Shown here: positions 33,025 to 42,077 of the stretch, in pieces
How the letters are laid out: every line of letters starts with the position of its first letter
Numbering within the stretch: position 1 is the first letter of the stretch
NCBI GenBank assembly: GCA_002418265.1
Contig: DIDS01000009.1
Location: 61,234 to 125,233 of the forward strand
Direction of reading: 5' to 3'
DNA from: Acidimicrobiia bacterium UBA5794
GTDB lineage: Bacteria; Actinomycetota; Acidimicrobiia; Spongiisociales; UBA5794
DNA: 64,000 nucleotides
Made by a program: the position numbers and the translations under genes
The notes under the pieces: generated by a model
Told to the model about the DNA's origin: nothing
What the model saw: the letters and a program-made list of their open reading frames with translations, nothing else
Database searches by the model: none

Positions 33025-34059
33025 ATGAACGAACGATCGCAGACGCTCTATACCGCTGCAGCCATTGGCTGTGGCTTGTTGTTCATTCTTGGGGCGTTTG
33101 TATCGGCAAACGGGATGGCTACCCGTGGGATGTTTCTCACGCTCTTTGTTGCCCTTGCATTCTGTGGAACATACGTCATCTTCCTTGCGAGACGCAGCAC
33201 CGACGCAGCACGACGAACGATGGAATTGACTCGTGTGAGTGCAGACGCAACACGGCGTGAAGCGAACCTCCGAATCCAGATGCGATACACACTCCGTGAT
33301 CCGATTGCGGCAATCGTCGGAGATGCCGATCGCTTGATCTCCTCCCCCAAAATGTCCGTTGAGGAGCGGATGTGCATGCTTGAGGCGATTCGGGCCAATG
33401 CACGAGAAGTTGAGCAAGCACTCGATCGACTTGCCCGAACCCCAATCGGACGAGCGGTCACAACACCACCAATCGCTTCCGTTGTTCTCCTCGACCAAGA
33501 GCTTGCGTCCATTGCCGAAGCGAGTCTGTCTGCTGCCAATTTCGATCTGGACATCGTCGAAGCACGAGCGTGGGGAGATCCGTCAAAGGTTCGCCAGATC
33601 CTGCGAACCCTCGTCAACATATCGACCCTTGACGAGGGTGAGCGGCTCACACTTCAGACAGCGCAGCGAGGGGCGTCAGCGACCGTAACGGTCTCTGGCA
33701 AAGGTGCGATCCTGCCATCGGCAGCCCACGCTGTGCTGTCTGAAGATGTGGACGAGCCCAATGCAACCGACGGAATCCGCACGGCCATACAGACCGCAAT
33801 CGAGCTTGCCGAATCGATGGATGGAACGATCTCGGTTGTCCACGCCTTCGGTGTTTCACATGTCGTGCTGACCCTTCCCGCACCTGACCAGAGCAGATAT
33901 CTGACGCCGATAGCCCAGCGCGCTGGACTCCAAGAAACTCAAAAGAGCCAAGTCTCCGACGCCCGACAATCGACCTCGGACGCTGGGCAGAGCAAGTCTC
34001 CGACGCTGCGATCGTTGCCCACCGTGCCTGCTTCTGCGTCGCGCTCAATCAACCGCTAG
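33025..34059 (+). CDS. Degenerate histidine-kinase-like membrane protein
   Basis: A 344-residue product (ATG 33025; AGAGG 11 bases upstream) with two N-terminal membrane helices (about 8-28 and 33-54). A DHp-like region follows, in which the H-box reads MRYTLRDPIAAIVG: the phospho-acceptor His is replaced by Tyr. The ATPase-like domain keeps an N-box-like DPSKVRQILRTLVNIS but lacks recognisable G1 and G2 glycine boxes. It is probably a pseudokinase or scaffold. The C-terminal 45 residues are Ser-rich and repeat-derived. Confidence 0.65.
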   Translation: MNERSQTLYTAAAIGCGLLFILGAFVSANGMATRGMFLTLFVALAFCGTYVIFLARRSTDAARRTMELTRVSADATRREANLRIQMRYTLRDPIAAIVGDADRLISSPKMSVEERMCMLEAIRANAREVEQALDRLARTPIGRAVTTPPIASVVLLDQELASIAEASLSAANFDLDIVEARAWGDPSKVRQILRTLVNISTLDEGERLTLQTAQRGASATVTVSGKGAILPSAAHAVLSEDVDEPNATDGIRTAIQTAIELAESMDGTISVVHAFGVSHVVLTLPAPDQSRYLTPIAQRAGLQETQKSQVSDARQSTSDAGQSKSPTLRSLPTVPASASRSINR

Positions 34060-34089
34060 TTTTGGTCCCCCGCACAACGGAGTAGACCT

Positions 34090-34845
34090 ATGTGTTTCGA
34101 TCTCGACTCGTCTCCACCCATCGCGCCGATCCATGGCGGAGCGGTTGAACACAGCAATCTGGTCCTGACGGCCGTGGACGGAAACCGATTCGCCGCCTTT
34201 CATGCGCGTGGAGGAGGTGGATCTGGCATCGTGATTCTCCCTGATGTGCGTGGCCTGTTCCGCTTCTATGAGGAGCTCGCTCTCCGTTTTGCCGAGCTTG
34301 GTCACGATGCCGTCGCGATCGACTACTTCGGGCGTACCGCGGGTGTGGCCAAGCGGGACTCCGATTGGGACTTCTGGCCAGAGGTCGAAGCAATGACGAT
34401 CGAAGGATTGACCGCCGATGTTCACGCAGCAGTCGAGCTTCTGCGAGCCGACAATCCGGACCGCTCGGTCTTCATCGTTGGCTTCTGCTTCGGCGGTTCG
34501 AATGCGTGGCACATGGCAGCCTCGGACATCCCCCTGTCGGGTGTCATCGGCTTTTATGGAAACCCGACCCGTGTCGATTGGCCGGTCGGAGCACCTGCTG
34601 TGATCGATCGGGTCACCGATTTCTCTTGTCCGGTTCTTGCGTTGCAAGCCGGCGACGACCCATCGATACCGGTGGCGGATGACGATGCCTTCTCGAACGC
34701 GATCGCCAGGGCGGGCAAGACGGGTGAAGTCGTGATCTACGAAGGTGCGCCACATTCATTCTTTGATCGCAAGCAGGACGAGTTCGGCGAGGCATCGGCA
34801 GATGCGTGGGGCCGCATTCAGGCGTTTGTCGCGCAGCAGGTGTAA
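34090..34845 (+). CDS. Dienelactone-hydrolase-family alpha/beta hydrolase
   Basis: A 251-residue soluble hydrolase. The nucleophile elbow is GFCFGG (Cys), the acid lies in AGDDPSIPV and the catalytic His in GAPHSFFDR, matching the dienelactone hydrolase triad. Typical substrates are lactones or carboxylic esters from aromatic degradation; no catabolic genes lie nearby, so the role is open. Confidence 0.9.
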   Translation: MCFDLDSSPPIAPIHGGAVEHSNLVLTAVDGNRFAAFHARGGGGSGIVILPDVRGLFRFYEELALRFAELGHDAVAIDYFGRTAGVAKRDSDWDFWPEVEAMTIEGLTADVHAAVELLRADNPDRSVFIVGFCFGGSNAWHMAASDIPLSGVIGFYGNPTRVDWPVGAPAVIDRVTDFSCPVLALQAGDDPSIPVADDDAFSNAIARAGKTGEVVIYEGAPHSFFDRKQDEFGEASADAWGRIQAFVAQQV

Positions 34846-34868
34846 CCAACCGACGGTACGCTCGCCAG

Positions 34869-36200
34869 ATGCATGACGACATCAAGGCGGCTGTCGCCGC
34901 CGATTTTCCCCGTACCCGTACCGAGCTTGAGGCGATGGTTCGTATCCCTTCGGTCAGCGCCCCCGACTTCGATGCAAGCGAGGTGAGAAGATCCGCCGAG
35001 TTCGTGGCCGGACTGCTCACCGACTCTGGGCTCGACAACGTTCAACTTCTTGAACTTGAGGGTGCACATCCCGCCGTGTATGGCACCAAGCAGGGCCCCG
35101 AAGGAGCGCCAACAGTCCTGTTGTACGCCCACCACGATGTTCAGCCACCCGGTCCGGCCGGTATCTGGGACACCGATCCGTTTGAACCGACCGAACTGGG
35201 CGGGAGGCTGTACGGGCGAGGAACTGCCGACGACAAATGCGGTATTGCGATTCACCTGTCGACAATCCGGGTACTCGCAGACTCGCTCCCCGTCACCATC
35301 AAGGTCTTCATCGAAGGTGAGGAGGAGATCGGCTCTGAGCATCTCACCGACTTCCTTGATGCCTATGCCGACCTTCTGGCTTCGGATGCGATCGTCATTG
35401 CCGATGCAGGCAATTGGCGTGTTGGTGTCCCTGCGCTCGCCACCTCGCTTCGAGGCCTCGTCGATTGTGTCGTAACGGTGCGCACTCTCAAGCACGGCGT
35501 TCATTCGGGCTCGTTCGGAGGCATCTACCCGGATGCGATCACGGCGCTTGTCCACACCCTTGCAAAGCTCCACACTGCCGATGGATCAGTCGCTGTCGAA
35601 GGTCTCGTGTCGCGAGATGCCGATCCGCTCGACTTCACCATTGAAGAGGCCAACGAACAGATGCTGCCCGTCGATGGGCTTGAACAGATCGGATCCGGTT
35701 CACTCACATCACGAACATGGATGCAGCCTTCCATCTCGATCCTCGCCATCGATGCAGTGCCGATCGCGGAGGCGATCAACCAGCTCGTACCCGAAGCGAG
35801 CGCAAAGGTGAGCATGCGTATTCCTCCGGGACAGGATGCAGACGCCGCGTTCGAGGCTTTGACGGCCCATCTCATGGCAAGTGCACCGTGGGGTGCAGAG
35901 ATCACGGTGAGCGCCGGATCGACTGGTAGCGCATTTGAACTCGATACTTCGGGTAAGGCGTACGACGCATACCGAACGGGAATGCGCGTCGGTTACGGAA
36001 CCGATCCCCTCGAGATCGGCGTTGGCGGGTCAATCCCGTTCGTCGCCGCATTCGCTGAACGCTTTCCCGAAGCTTCGATTCTACTCGTGGGTGCTTCCGA
36101 TCCAATGAGCCGCTACCACGGGCCAAATGAAAGTGTGGAGCTGGCAGACCTCCAGAACGCCATCGTGGCGCAGGCAGTGGCACTGACAGAGTTGACTTAG
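34869..36200 (+). CDS. M20-family metallopeptidase (dipeptidase type)
   Basis: A 443-residue enzyme from ATG 34869. Metal-site motifs are LLYAHHDVQPPG, GRGTADDKCG and FIEGEEEIGSEH, with a closing YHGPNESVELADL. A dimerisation domain is inserted at about 195-310. It matches M20 dipeptidases and acyl-amino-acid hydrolases. It starts 23 bases after the dienelactone hydrolase and may be co-transcribed with it. Confidence 0.92.
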   Translation: MHDDIKAAVAADFPRTRTELEAMVRIPSVSAPDFDASEVRRSAEFVAGLLTDSGLDNVQLLELEGAHPAVYGTKQGPEGAPTVLLYAHHDVQPPGPAGIWDTDPFEPTELGGRLYGRGTADDKCGIAIHLSTIRVLADSLPVTIKVFIEGEEEIGSEHLTDFLDAYADLLASDAIVIADAGNWRVGVPALATSLRGLVDCVVTVRTLKHGVHSGSFGGIYPDAITALVHTLAKLHTADGSVAVEGLVSRDADPLDFTIEEANEQMLPVDGLEQIGSGSLTSRTWMQPSISILAIDAVPIAEAINQLVPEASAKVSMRIPPGQDADAAFEALTAHLMASAPWGAEITVSAGSTGSAFELDTSGKAYDAYRTGMRVGYGTDPLEIGVGGSIPFVAAFAERFPEASILLVGASDPMSRYHGPNESVELADLQNAIVAQAVALTELT

Positions 36201-36273
36201 TCGGCGGAATGCCCACCCCAGCAGTACCCACCTGCCAAGGCCACTGAACGGGTCCGAGCGATACCCTGCCGCG

Positions 36274-37302
36274 ATGCGTCGCTCCACCTTCGCGTTGATC
36301 CTCGTTGCCGTCGTTGCCGTCGTTGCCGTCGTCGTTGTGCGCCTGAGCGATGACACTCCCGGATTCGCTCGGGCAACAACATCGGTCCCAACGATCACTT
36401 CCATTGAAAGCACGTCCATTGGTGGGACGGCCACATCGCCAACCGATGGTGCAACGACCACGACCTCGGTCGTTCCTGGCCTCGTCGTACCCAGCGGCTC
36501 GACGGTGTGCGACCTCTACGGCGAATGGACGGCGACCGGCACGATCACCAACAGCGAGTTGGTGGAGGCATCAGGTCTGGCTGTGAGCAGAACAACCGAT
36601 GATGTGTTGTGGTCGCACAACGATTCGGGGGACGGACCCCGCCTCTATGCCTTCCGCCGGGACGGTACCGACCTCGGCGTGTTCGAGGTGCCGGGAGGGT
36701 TCGCCTTCGATTGGGAGGACATGTCTGCGGGACCGGATGAAAACGGTGATGGTCACTATCTCTACGTTGGGGACATTGGAGACAACTTCGACATTCGCGG
36801 GGGTGTGATCGCACTCCACCGCGTCGAAGATCTCGATCCAGCAACGATGACGAGCCGGTTTCCACGCTCGGACCCCCTCGCTTTCGAGTACCCCGACGGC
36901 ACCCACAATTCAGAGGCTTTCTTCATCGACCCGATCGACCCGGCCGTGTACCTGGTCACCAAGGCAAAGGACGAGGCCCTCGTGTTTCGCGGATCACTCG
37001 TCGTGGACGGTGAACGCTCCCGACTTGAGCTCGTCGCGACGCTTTCCCTTGGTGGCGAAGTGTCTGGCGCTGACATGAGCTTCGATGGATCAGTGATCGC
37101 CTTTCGCGGCTACCGAACCGTGTGGATGTGGACTCGAACAGCGGGCCAGTCCGTTGCCGAAGCCTTGACCGCAGAGCCCTGTGAGGCTCCGAGCCCGGAG
37201 GAACGTCAGGGTGAATCGATCGCCTTTGATGCGACGTATTCGTACTGGACACTCAGCGAGGGAACGGCGAAAGATATCCACACCGTCCCGTTCGACGACT
37301 GA
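36274..37302 (+). CDS. Exported protein, propeller-like repeat domain
   Basis: A 342-residue protein with one N-terminal membrane anchor (about 5-22, very Val-rich from a GTTGCCGTC DNA repeat), a Thr/Ser-rich linker and a domain from about 75 onward. The latter has repeated blade-like segments such as ASGLAVSRTTDDVLWSHNDSGD, FDWEDMSAGPDENGDGHYLYVGDIGDN and SEAFFIDP. This recalls esterase-like phytase/TolB-type propellers. The function is unknown. Confidence 0.7.
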   Translation: MRRSTFALILVAVVAVVAVVVVRLSDDTPGFARATTSVPTITSIESTSIGGTATSPTDGATTTTSVVPGLVVPSGSTVCDLYGEWTATGTITNSELVEASGLAVSRTTDDVLWSHNDSGDGPRLYAFRRDGTDLGVFEVPGGFAFDWEDMSAGPDENGDGHYLYVGDIGDNFDIRGGVIALHRVEDLDPATMTSRFPRSDPLAFEYPDGTHNSEAFFIDPIDPAVYLVTKAKDEALVFRGSLVVDGERSRLELVATLSLGGEVSGADMSFDGSVIAFRGYRTVWMWTRTAGQSVAEALTAEPCEAPSPEERQGESIAFDATYSYWTLSEGTAKDIHTVPFDD

Positions 37303-37373
37303 TCCTTCCCAGTACGCATCGACGTCCGATTGCTGACTCCGGTGATCGGTCATCGGATGACGGTCATCGGCTA

Positions 37374-37961
37374 CTACTGGTCGACGCGGGTCCGTTTGAA
37401 CTCGTTCACGTTCGTCCATGACAGCATGCCGAGGACTCGATCGAGATCAGCGCGCTGATGACGCTCCATGAACCGCACGAACACCGCCTCGCCGTCAGCA
37501 ATGAAGGTCGGGACTCCGAACACGGCGTGGGTCTCGACAAGGTCGGTGTGTTCGGCGGCAAGTGTCTTGGCTGGAATGCCGGACGACACCTGTCCGGCGA
37601 TCTCGCCGGCGTCAAGGCCTACAGACTCCGCAATCTGCGACAAGACGGAAGCGTCTCCGATCTCGAGCAGGTCATCGTGCTTGGCGTTGTAGACCGCGAC
37701 ATGGAATGCTCGGAATGAATCGGGAAAGCCATCGCGAACGGCAAGGGACCACAACAGAGCTCGTACGCCTCGCGGAAGATCTCCAGCAGGATCGTGTTCC
37801 CACACCGGCTGGTCCCCGACTTCCAGGTGGTTCTGAGAAAGCGAGAACGGGCGAAACGTCACGTCGTAGTCGGCCCCATCGTCAAGAGCCTCAACGACTG
37901 CCTCGTTTCCGATCCGAGAAAAGGGGCAGAGGTAGTCGTATGTGATTGCAAACCTGGTCAT
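37374..37961 (-). CDS. DsbA-family (FrnE-like) thioredoxin-fold protein
   Basis: A 195-residue cytoplasmic protein. The active-site region is DYLCPFSRIG: CPFS, with only the first Cys of a CxxC. The cis-Pro loop is AVFGVPTFIADGE. It belongs to the DsbA/2-hydroxychromene-carboxylate isomerase superfamily. A single Cys suggests glutathione-transferase-like or mycothiol-related chemistry rather than disulfide formation. Confidence 0.85.
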   Translation of the reverse strand: MTRFAITYDYLCPFSRIGNEAVVEALDDGADYDVTFRPFSLSQNHLEVGDQPVWEHDPAGDLPRGVRALLWSLAVRDGFPDSFRAFHVAVYNAKHDDLLEIGDASVLSQIAESVGLDAGEIAGQVSSGIPAKTLAAEHTDLVETHAVFGVPTFIADGEAVFVRFMERHQRADLDRVLGMLSWTNVNEFKRTRVDQ

Positions 37962-38015
37962 GAATCCTCCATCGCTGCTCGAACGATAGGGCTCCCGGAC
38001 ATCACCGAAACGGTC

Positions 38016-38732
38016 TCAGACAGCGTCTGTCACCAACGCGTCAAGTGCGACGAGCACCATGTCATCAAAGGACCGTTCACGCTCTTCGGATGTGGTTTCC
38101 TCAGCAGTGATGAGATGATCCGAGACCGTAAGGACCGAAAGTGCTCGCACACCTTCCTCGGCTGCGATGCCGTAGAGGCCAGCCGTCTCCATCTCGACTG
38201 CGAGGACATTCATCCTCTGCCATGTTGCAAGCGCATCGGCTACGGGGTTGTAGAAGCTGTCCGAGGTGTGGACGTTCCCGACGTGTGCGACGAGACCTCT
38301 TGCTGCTGCTGCATCAACGGCTGCCGCAAGAAGCCCGAAGTCTGCAGTCGCCGCGTAGTCCCACCCCGAGTATCGGGCACGGTTGACACCGGAATCGGTT
38401 CCTGCCCCGATCGCGAGAATGATCTCGCGCATTCCGACATCGCTCGAGATCCCGCCACAGGATCCAACCCGAACGAGACGCTTTGCGTCATATGTGCGGA
38501 TGAGTTCGGTGATGTAGATCGAGGCAGATGGCACGCCCATGCCCGTTCCCATGACCGACACGGACATACCGCCATACGTTCCCGTGAACCCGAGCATGTT
38601 GCGCACGGCCGTCACCTCAACGGCGTCGTCGAGGAATGATTCTGCGATGTATTTGGCCCTGAGCGGGTCACCCGGAAGGAGCACTGCCTCTGCAAAGGCA
38701 CCGTCTCCGGCCGAGATGTGTGGCGTTGGCAT
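38016..38732 (-). CDS. deoD: Purine nucleoside phosphorylase, DeoD type
   Basis: A 238-residue hexameric-type phosphorylase that cleaves purine nucleosides with phosphate. Key segments are [37 protein letters not shown], the nucleoside-binding [11 protein letters not shown] and the catalytic Asp in [11 protein letters not shown] 38732 is set by AGGAG 7 bases upstream. It may process nucleosides brought in by the BMP importer at 17-22 kb. Confidence 0.94.
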   Translation of the reverse strand: MPTPHISAGDGAFAEAVLLPGDPLRAKYIAESFLDDAVEVTAVRNMLGFTGTYGGMSVSVMGTGMGVPSASIYITELIRTYDAKRLVRVGSCGGISSDVGMREIILAIGAGTDSGVNRARYSGWDYAATADFGLLAAAVDAAAARGLVAHVGNVHTSDSFYNPVADALATWQRMNVLAVEMETAGLYGIAAEEGVRALSVLTVSDHLITAEETTSEERERSFDDMVLVALDALVTDAV

Positions 38733-38768
38733 GTGGCTTCTCCTGAGGTCCAGGAACCGCACACTACA

Positions 38769-38875
38769 GATATCAGACGTCAGAAGTCAGAAGTCAGACG
38801 GTCCCCCTGCGGAGTAGGGCCTGCTGCGCAGGCATTGCTCCGCGTCCCCCCGGAAACCGGGGAGACGGGATAACC
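38769..38875. repeat. CAGACGT/CAGAAGT repeats joined to a GC-rich hairpin mosaic
   Basis: Three heptamer units are followed by GGTCCCCCTGCGGAG, GCTGCGCAGGC, GCTCCGCG and CCCCCCGG-AAACCGGGGAG. The same modules in the same order occur at 49510-49580. Confidence 0.85.
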
Positions 38876-38908
38876 AGGCACCATCGCATCGACACTGCCC
38901 ACCGGCTT

Positions 38909-39727
38909 TCAGCCAGTTGTGTTCATCGGCTCGACCATCTCAATGTCTTGGACAACGATTCCGATTGCATCGATCGCTGTTTCTCGGTCTCCGCGGGCGC
39001 TGACCGTGTAGTACACGCCATCTTCGTTCCATGTGAAAGCGACGGAATCGTGGTGAATTCCACCCCCACATTCGACCAGTGAGCCCTCGTACTTGCCAAA
39101 TCTGATGACCGTGGGATCGTCACACACAGGGTCAAACCGCGACGCCTCGATCACGAAATGGGAAAGCACCTTTTGTGCATCCAGTGAACGGGACCCGGAC
39201 AGCTCCACCATGAAGGTTCCGGATGAAACACATGGGGTGTCTTGATCGTCGTTCGACGGGCGGCAGTACTGGCTTCCGGTTTGAAACGGGATGGTGTGTG
39301 GACAAGGCACGGCGAATCCCAGAAGATCTGCCGCAGCAACACAGGTGTCACGGAAATCGGACCCCATGATGGTCAACACTATTGGAGACTCTGCCATGGT
39401 GAACGTTGTCCGGGGCTCAGGCACGTCTCCTGTGGTCGACGGCGCTGCTGGCGGGGCATCGGTGCTCCGCAAGGACGCCACGGCGACAGCGCCAAAGACC
39501 GTGATGACGGCAACGGCAGCGAGCGCGAAGATCAACCCTGTGTTCTTCCATGGTTTCGGACTCGTCAGGGATGGAATCCCCCTCGTTGCTCGGCGTTCGA
39601 CGTTCTTGGACATCGCCACACTTTTCTCCTCAATGGCAAGGAGGAGGGTTGCATCTTCAATCGTGAGTCCGTGCTCGGACACCGGATTGGCGGCGGCGAG
39701 TCGATGCAGGATGTCTGAATCATTCAT
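38909..39727 (-). CDS. Membrane protein coupled to an ECF sigma factor (anti-sigma candidate)
   Basis: A 272-residue product; ATG 39727 overlaps the sigma-factor stop (TGATG) with AAGGAG 7 bases upstream. The N-terminal cytoplasmic part (about 1-60, HRLAAANPVSEHG) is followed by one membrane helix (about 63-85) and a Cys-containing extracytoplasmic domain. This topology and coupling suit an anti-sigma factor, but no zinc-binding HxxxCxxC motif is visible. Confidence 0.75.
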   Translation of the reverse strand: MNDSDILHRLAAANPVSEHGLTIEDATLLLAIEEKSVAMSKNVERRATRGIPSLTSPKPWKNTGLIFALAAVAVITVFGAVAVASLRSTDAPPAAPSTTGDVPEPRTTFTMAESPIVLTIMGSDFRDTCVAAADLLGFAVPCPHTIPFQTGSQYCRPSNDDQDTPCVSSGTFMVELSGSRSLDAQKVLSHFVIEASRFDPVCDDPTVIRFGKYEGSLVECGGGIHHDSVAFTWNEDGVYYTVSARGDRETAIDAIGIVVQDIEMVEPMNTTG

Positions 39728-40278
39728 CACACTTCTCCTTCAGCAGCCTTGGAGGAAGACTGCACGCTGTCTGTTGGGTCGTAGGCCTTTCGAAGCCGGC
39801 CGATCGCCCTGTGGATTCGCTGGTCAAGTGTGCTACGAGATATCCCGAACATCGCGGCCACCTGATCTCGAGGGTGTTCCTCCCATGCGATGAGGCGAAG
39901 GATTTCCTGGTCCTGCTTCCTGAGCGAAGCAACGGCATCGATGAGGCGTTGATCGTTTTCATTGCGAACCACCTGAATGGCGGGGTCGCGCGAGACTTGC
40001 TCCGCAGTGCCAGCAAGCTTTGCCTTCAAGGCTCCGAAGCGATTCGTCGACCTCCGCTGGTTGGACAGAACCCGGAAAGCAACCGCGTAGAGCCAACTGC
40101 GTTCGGCTTCGCCGGTTGGCACCTCGTCAATTCGTCTCCATGCCACAGCAAACGTGTCTTGGACCGCATCCATGGCGTCGTCCCGTCCGGTCCGGCGCAT
40201 GCAGTACGACACGATCGCGTCCAGATGGACGGCGTACATCGTCCGGAAACGCACATCAGCAATCGACGATCGATCCAC
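39727..40278 (-). CDS. ECF-type RNA polymerase sigma factor
   Basis: A 183-residue sigma factor with region 2 (about 10-75, MYAVHLDAIVSYCMRRTG, DAVQDTFAVAWRR, RSWLYAVAFRVL) and region 4 (about 110-165, LRKQDQEILRLIAWEEHPRDQVAAMFGISRSTLDQRIHRAIGRL). It is translationally coupled to the membrane protein downstream, which probably controls it. It is divergent from the sulfur operon. Confidence 0.92.
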   Translation of the reverse strand: MDRSSIADVRFRTMYAVHLDAIVSYCMRRTGRDDAMDAVQDTFAVAWRRIDEVPTGEAERSWLYAVAFRVLSNQRRSTNRFGALKAKLAGTAEQVSRDPAIQVVRNENDQRLIDAVASLRKQDQEILRLIAWEEHPRDQVAAMFGISRSTLDQRIHRAIGRLRKAYDPTDSVQSSSKAAEGEV

Positions 40279-40394
40279 GTTGTTTCTCCATGCTCACCGT
40301 ATAACTGTCCGGACGACGCGTTCCATGACAGGTTCATTTTCGCTGTCATGAACTTCGAATGCCGGACATGCGGTCTCCACCAAGGTTGCAACAG

Positions 40395-40431
40395 ATACCA
40401 CCTTGTGAATAATTTCACAAGGTGGTATCCT
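40395..40431 (+). promoter_or_regulatory. CRP-type operator inside an extended palindrome over a promoter
   Basis: ATACCACCTTGTGAA (40395-40409) and TTCACAAGGTGGTAT (40414-40428) are perfect inverted arms around TAAT. The centre is a consensus CRP/FNR-family site, TGTGA-ATAATT-TCACA (40404-40419). A promoter reading TTGTGA (40403-40408), 17-bp spacer and TATCCT (40426-40431) overlaps it and points to the sulfur operon, so a bound protein would block or reshape transcription. Confidence 0.75.
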
Positions 40432-40460
40432 GTGTGTGTAAGTCATTCGGGAAAGGATCC

Positions 40461-41699
40461 ATGATGCAACGCATTCTGATACTCGGGGCGGGTACGGCAG
40501 GCACCATGGCTGCAAATCACCTCCGCAAGGAACTCGGGTCGGAGTACGAGATCACCATCGTCGATCAGGACGAAACCCACTACTACCAGCCCGGATTCCT
40601 CTTCATTCCCTTCGGCACCTATCAGCCTTCAGACGTGATGAAGCCAACGGCGGACTTCCTTCGCAAGGGAATCTCGCACGTCAACGGTGAGGTGGCATCG
40701 CTCGAACCAGCTGCGAACAGGGTCCTGCTCACGGATGGACGAACATTTGGCTATGACCACCTGATCATCGCAACCGGCACGCATCCGACGCTGGGAGAAA
40801 CACCGGGTCTCGACTCGGACGAATACGGCAAGACGGTGCACGACTTCTTCAGCCTCGAAAGTGCCGTAGCGCTCCAGGAGGCACTCAAGGAATTCAAAGA
40901 AGGACGCCTGGTGGTGAGCCTGATCGAAATGCCGATCAAGTGCCCGGTCGCACCTCTTGAGTTCGCATTTCTCGCTGATGCGCACTTCACCGATCTCGGG
41001 ATCCGCGACAAGGTTGAGATCGTCTACGTGACTCCCATGAGCAGTGTTTTCACCAAGCCAGTCGCGTCCGAGCAGCTCGGCGACATGTTCGAACAGCGAG
41101 GCATTCACCTCGAACCCGACTTCTACCTCGAGCGAGTCGATGCTGAAGCGAAGATGCTCGTGTCCTACGACGAACGGGAGGTCCCCTACGACCTACTCGT
41201 GACAGTGCCCATCAACATGGGAGCCTCGTTCGTCGGTGCCGCGGGGATCGGTGACGAACTCAACCACGTACGAGTCGATCCTGGGAACTTCCAGTCTCCG
41301 GACTATCCGAACATCTTTGCACTTGGCGATGCGGCGAGCCTGCCGACATCGAAGGCGGGATCGGTTGCGCACTTTGCAATGGACACGTTCGTCCCGAACT
41401 TCGTCGACTACCTGCTTGGGCTTCCCATGAAGCACGAGTTCGACGGGCACGCAAACTGCTACATCGAGACCGGGCACGACAAGGCAATGCTGATCGACTT
41501 CAACTACAAGACCCAGCCACTTCCGGGAAAGTACCCGGTGCCGGGAATCGGACCCTTCTCTCTCCTTGAGGAGTCGAAGGTCAATCACCGAGGCAAGCTC
41601 GCATTCCGATGGATGTACTGGAACCTGCTCCTTCCCGGTCGGCATCTCCCCGTATCGAGCGAGATGTCAATGGCAGGCAAGGACACCGATCTCGCATGA
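40461..41699 (+). CDS. sqr: Sulfide:quinone-oxidoreductase-like flavoprotein
   Basis: A 412-413-residue FAD enzyme (ATG 40461 or 40464 after GAAAGGA). It has the dinucleotide fold ILGAGTAGTMAANHL, the ATG motif IIATGTHP and FALGDAA. Two Cys match conserved SQR positions: C161 in PIKCPVAPLE and C333 in ANCYIETG, the likely persulfide-carrying pair; the third Cys of classic SQR is not seen. It would oxidise sulfide to polysulfide or persulfide and reduce quinone at the membrane. It leads an operon with TusE/DsrC-like and DsrE2-like genes. Confidence 0.87.
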   Translation: MMQRILILGAGTAGTMAANHLRKELGSEYEITIVDQDETHYYQPGFLFIPFGTYQPSDVMKPTADFLRKGISHVNGEVASLEPAANRVLLTDGRTFGYDHLIIATGTHPTLGETPGLDSDEYGKTVHDFFSLESAVALQEALKEFKEGRLVVSLIEMPIKCPVAPLEFAFLADAHFTDLGIRDKVEIVYVTPMSSVFTKPVASEQLGDMFEQRGIHLEPDFYLERVDAEAKMLVSYDEREVPYDLLVTVPINMGASFVGAAGIGDELNHVRVDPGNFQSPDYPNIFALGDAASLPTSKAGSVAHFAMDTFVPNFVDYLLGLPMKHEFDGHANCYIETGHDKAMLIDFNYKTQPLPGKYPVPGIGPFSLLEESKVNHRGKLAFRWMYWNLLLPGRHLPVSSEMSMAGKDTDLA

Positions 41700-41741
41700 C
41701 CACACGGTGCGTGCGACAAGAACTGAATCAATGGAGGAACC

Positions 41742-42059
41742 ATGCCGACCACAGCAATCGCTGATAAAGAAATCCATGTCGACGCAGAAGGATTCATGAC
41801 CGAATACGACGAGTGGGACGAAGATCTCGCTCGCATCCTGGCATCCAACATCGGCATCGACGAACTCACCGAAGCCCACTGGTCGGTGCTCAACTTCCTG
41901 CGAGCCGACTACGCCGAGCGGGGCGAGACCCCGACTCTGCGTCGGGTGTCGGCCACCGGAGGCGTTCCGACCAAGGAACTGTTCGTGCTATTCCCGAAGA
42001 AGCCAGCACGCAAGATGGCGTATGTGGCCGGTCTGCCAAAGCCCGTCGGCTGCATCTGA
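41742..42059 (+). CDS. TusE/DsrC-family sulfur carrier
   Basis: A 105-residue protein with GGAGG before the ATG. The C-terminal arm GLPKPVGCI carries the persulfide-bearing penultimate Cys104. The second arm Cys of true DsrC, about ten residues earlier, is absent (AYV instead of AC), so it is closer to TusE-like members. It would accept sulfur from the DsrE2-like protein or the flavoprotein. No dsrAB or hdr genes are present here. Confidence 0.9.
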   Translation: MPTTAIADKEIHVDAEGFMTEYDEWDEDLARILASNIGIDELTEAHWSVLNFLRADYAERGETPTLRRVSATGGVPTKELFVLFPKKPARKMAYVAGLPKPVGCI

Positions 42060-42077
42060 CAATCGAAAGGAGACACC

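Noticed and set aside
36440..36475. DGATT in the exported protein at 36274 as an ApbE flavinylation site
   Set aside because: It lies in a low-complexity Thr/Ser linker far from the apbE gene, so a chance match is more likely.
37794..38639. Long plus-strand open frame across the purine nucleoside phosphorylase
   Set aside because: The minus-strand product has all DeoD motifs and a good ribosome site; the plus frame is Cys/Arg-rich shadow sequence.
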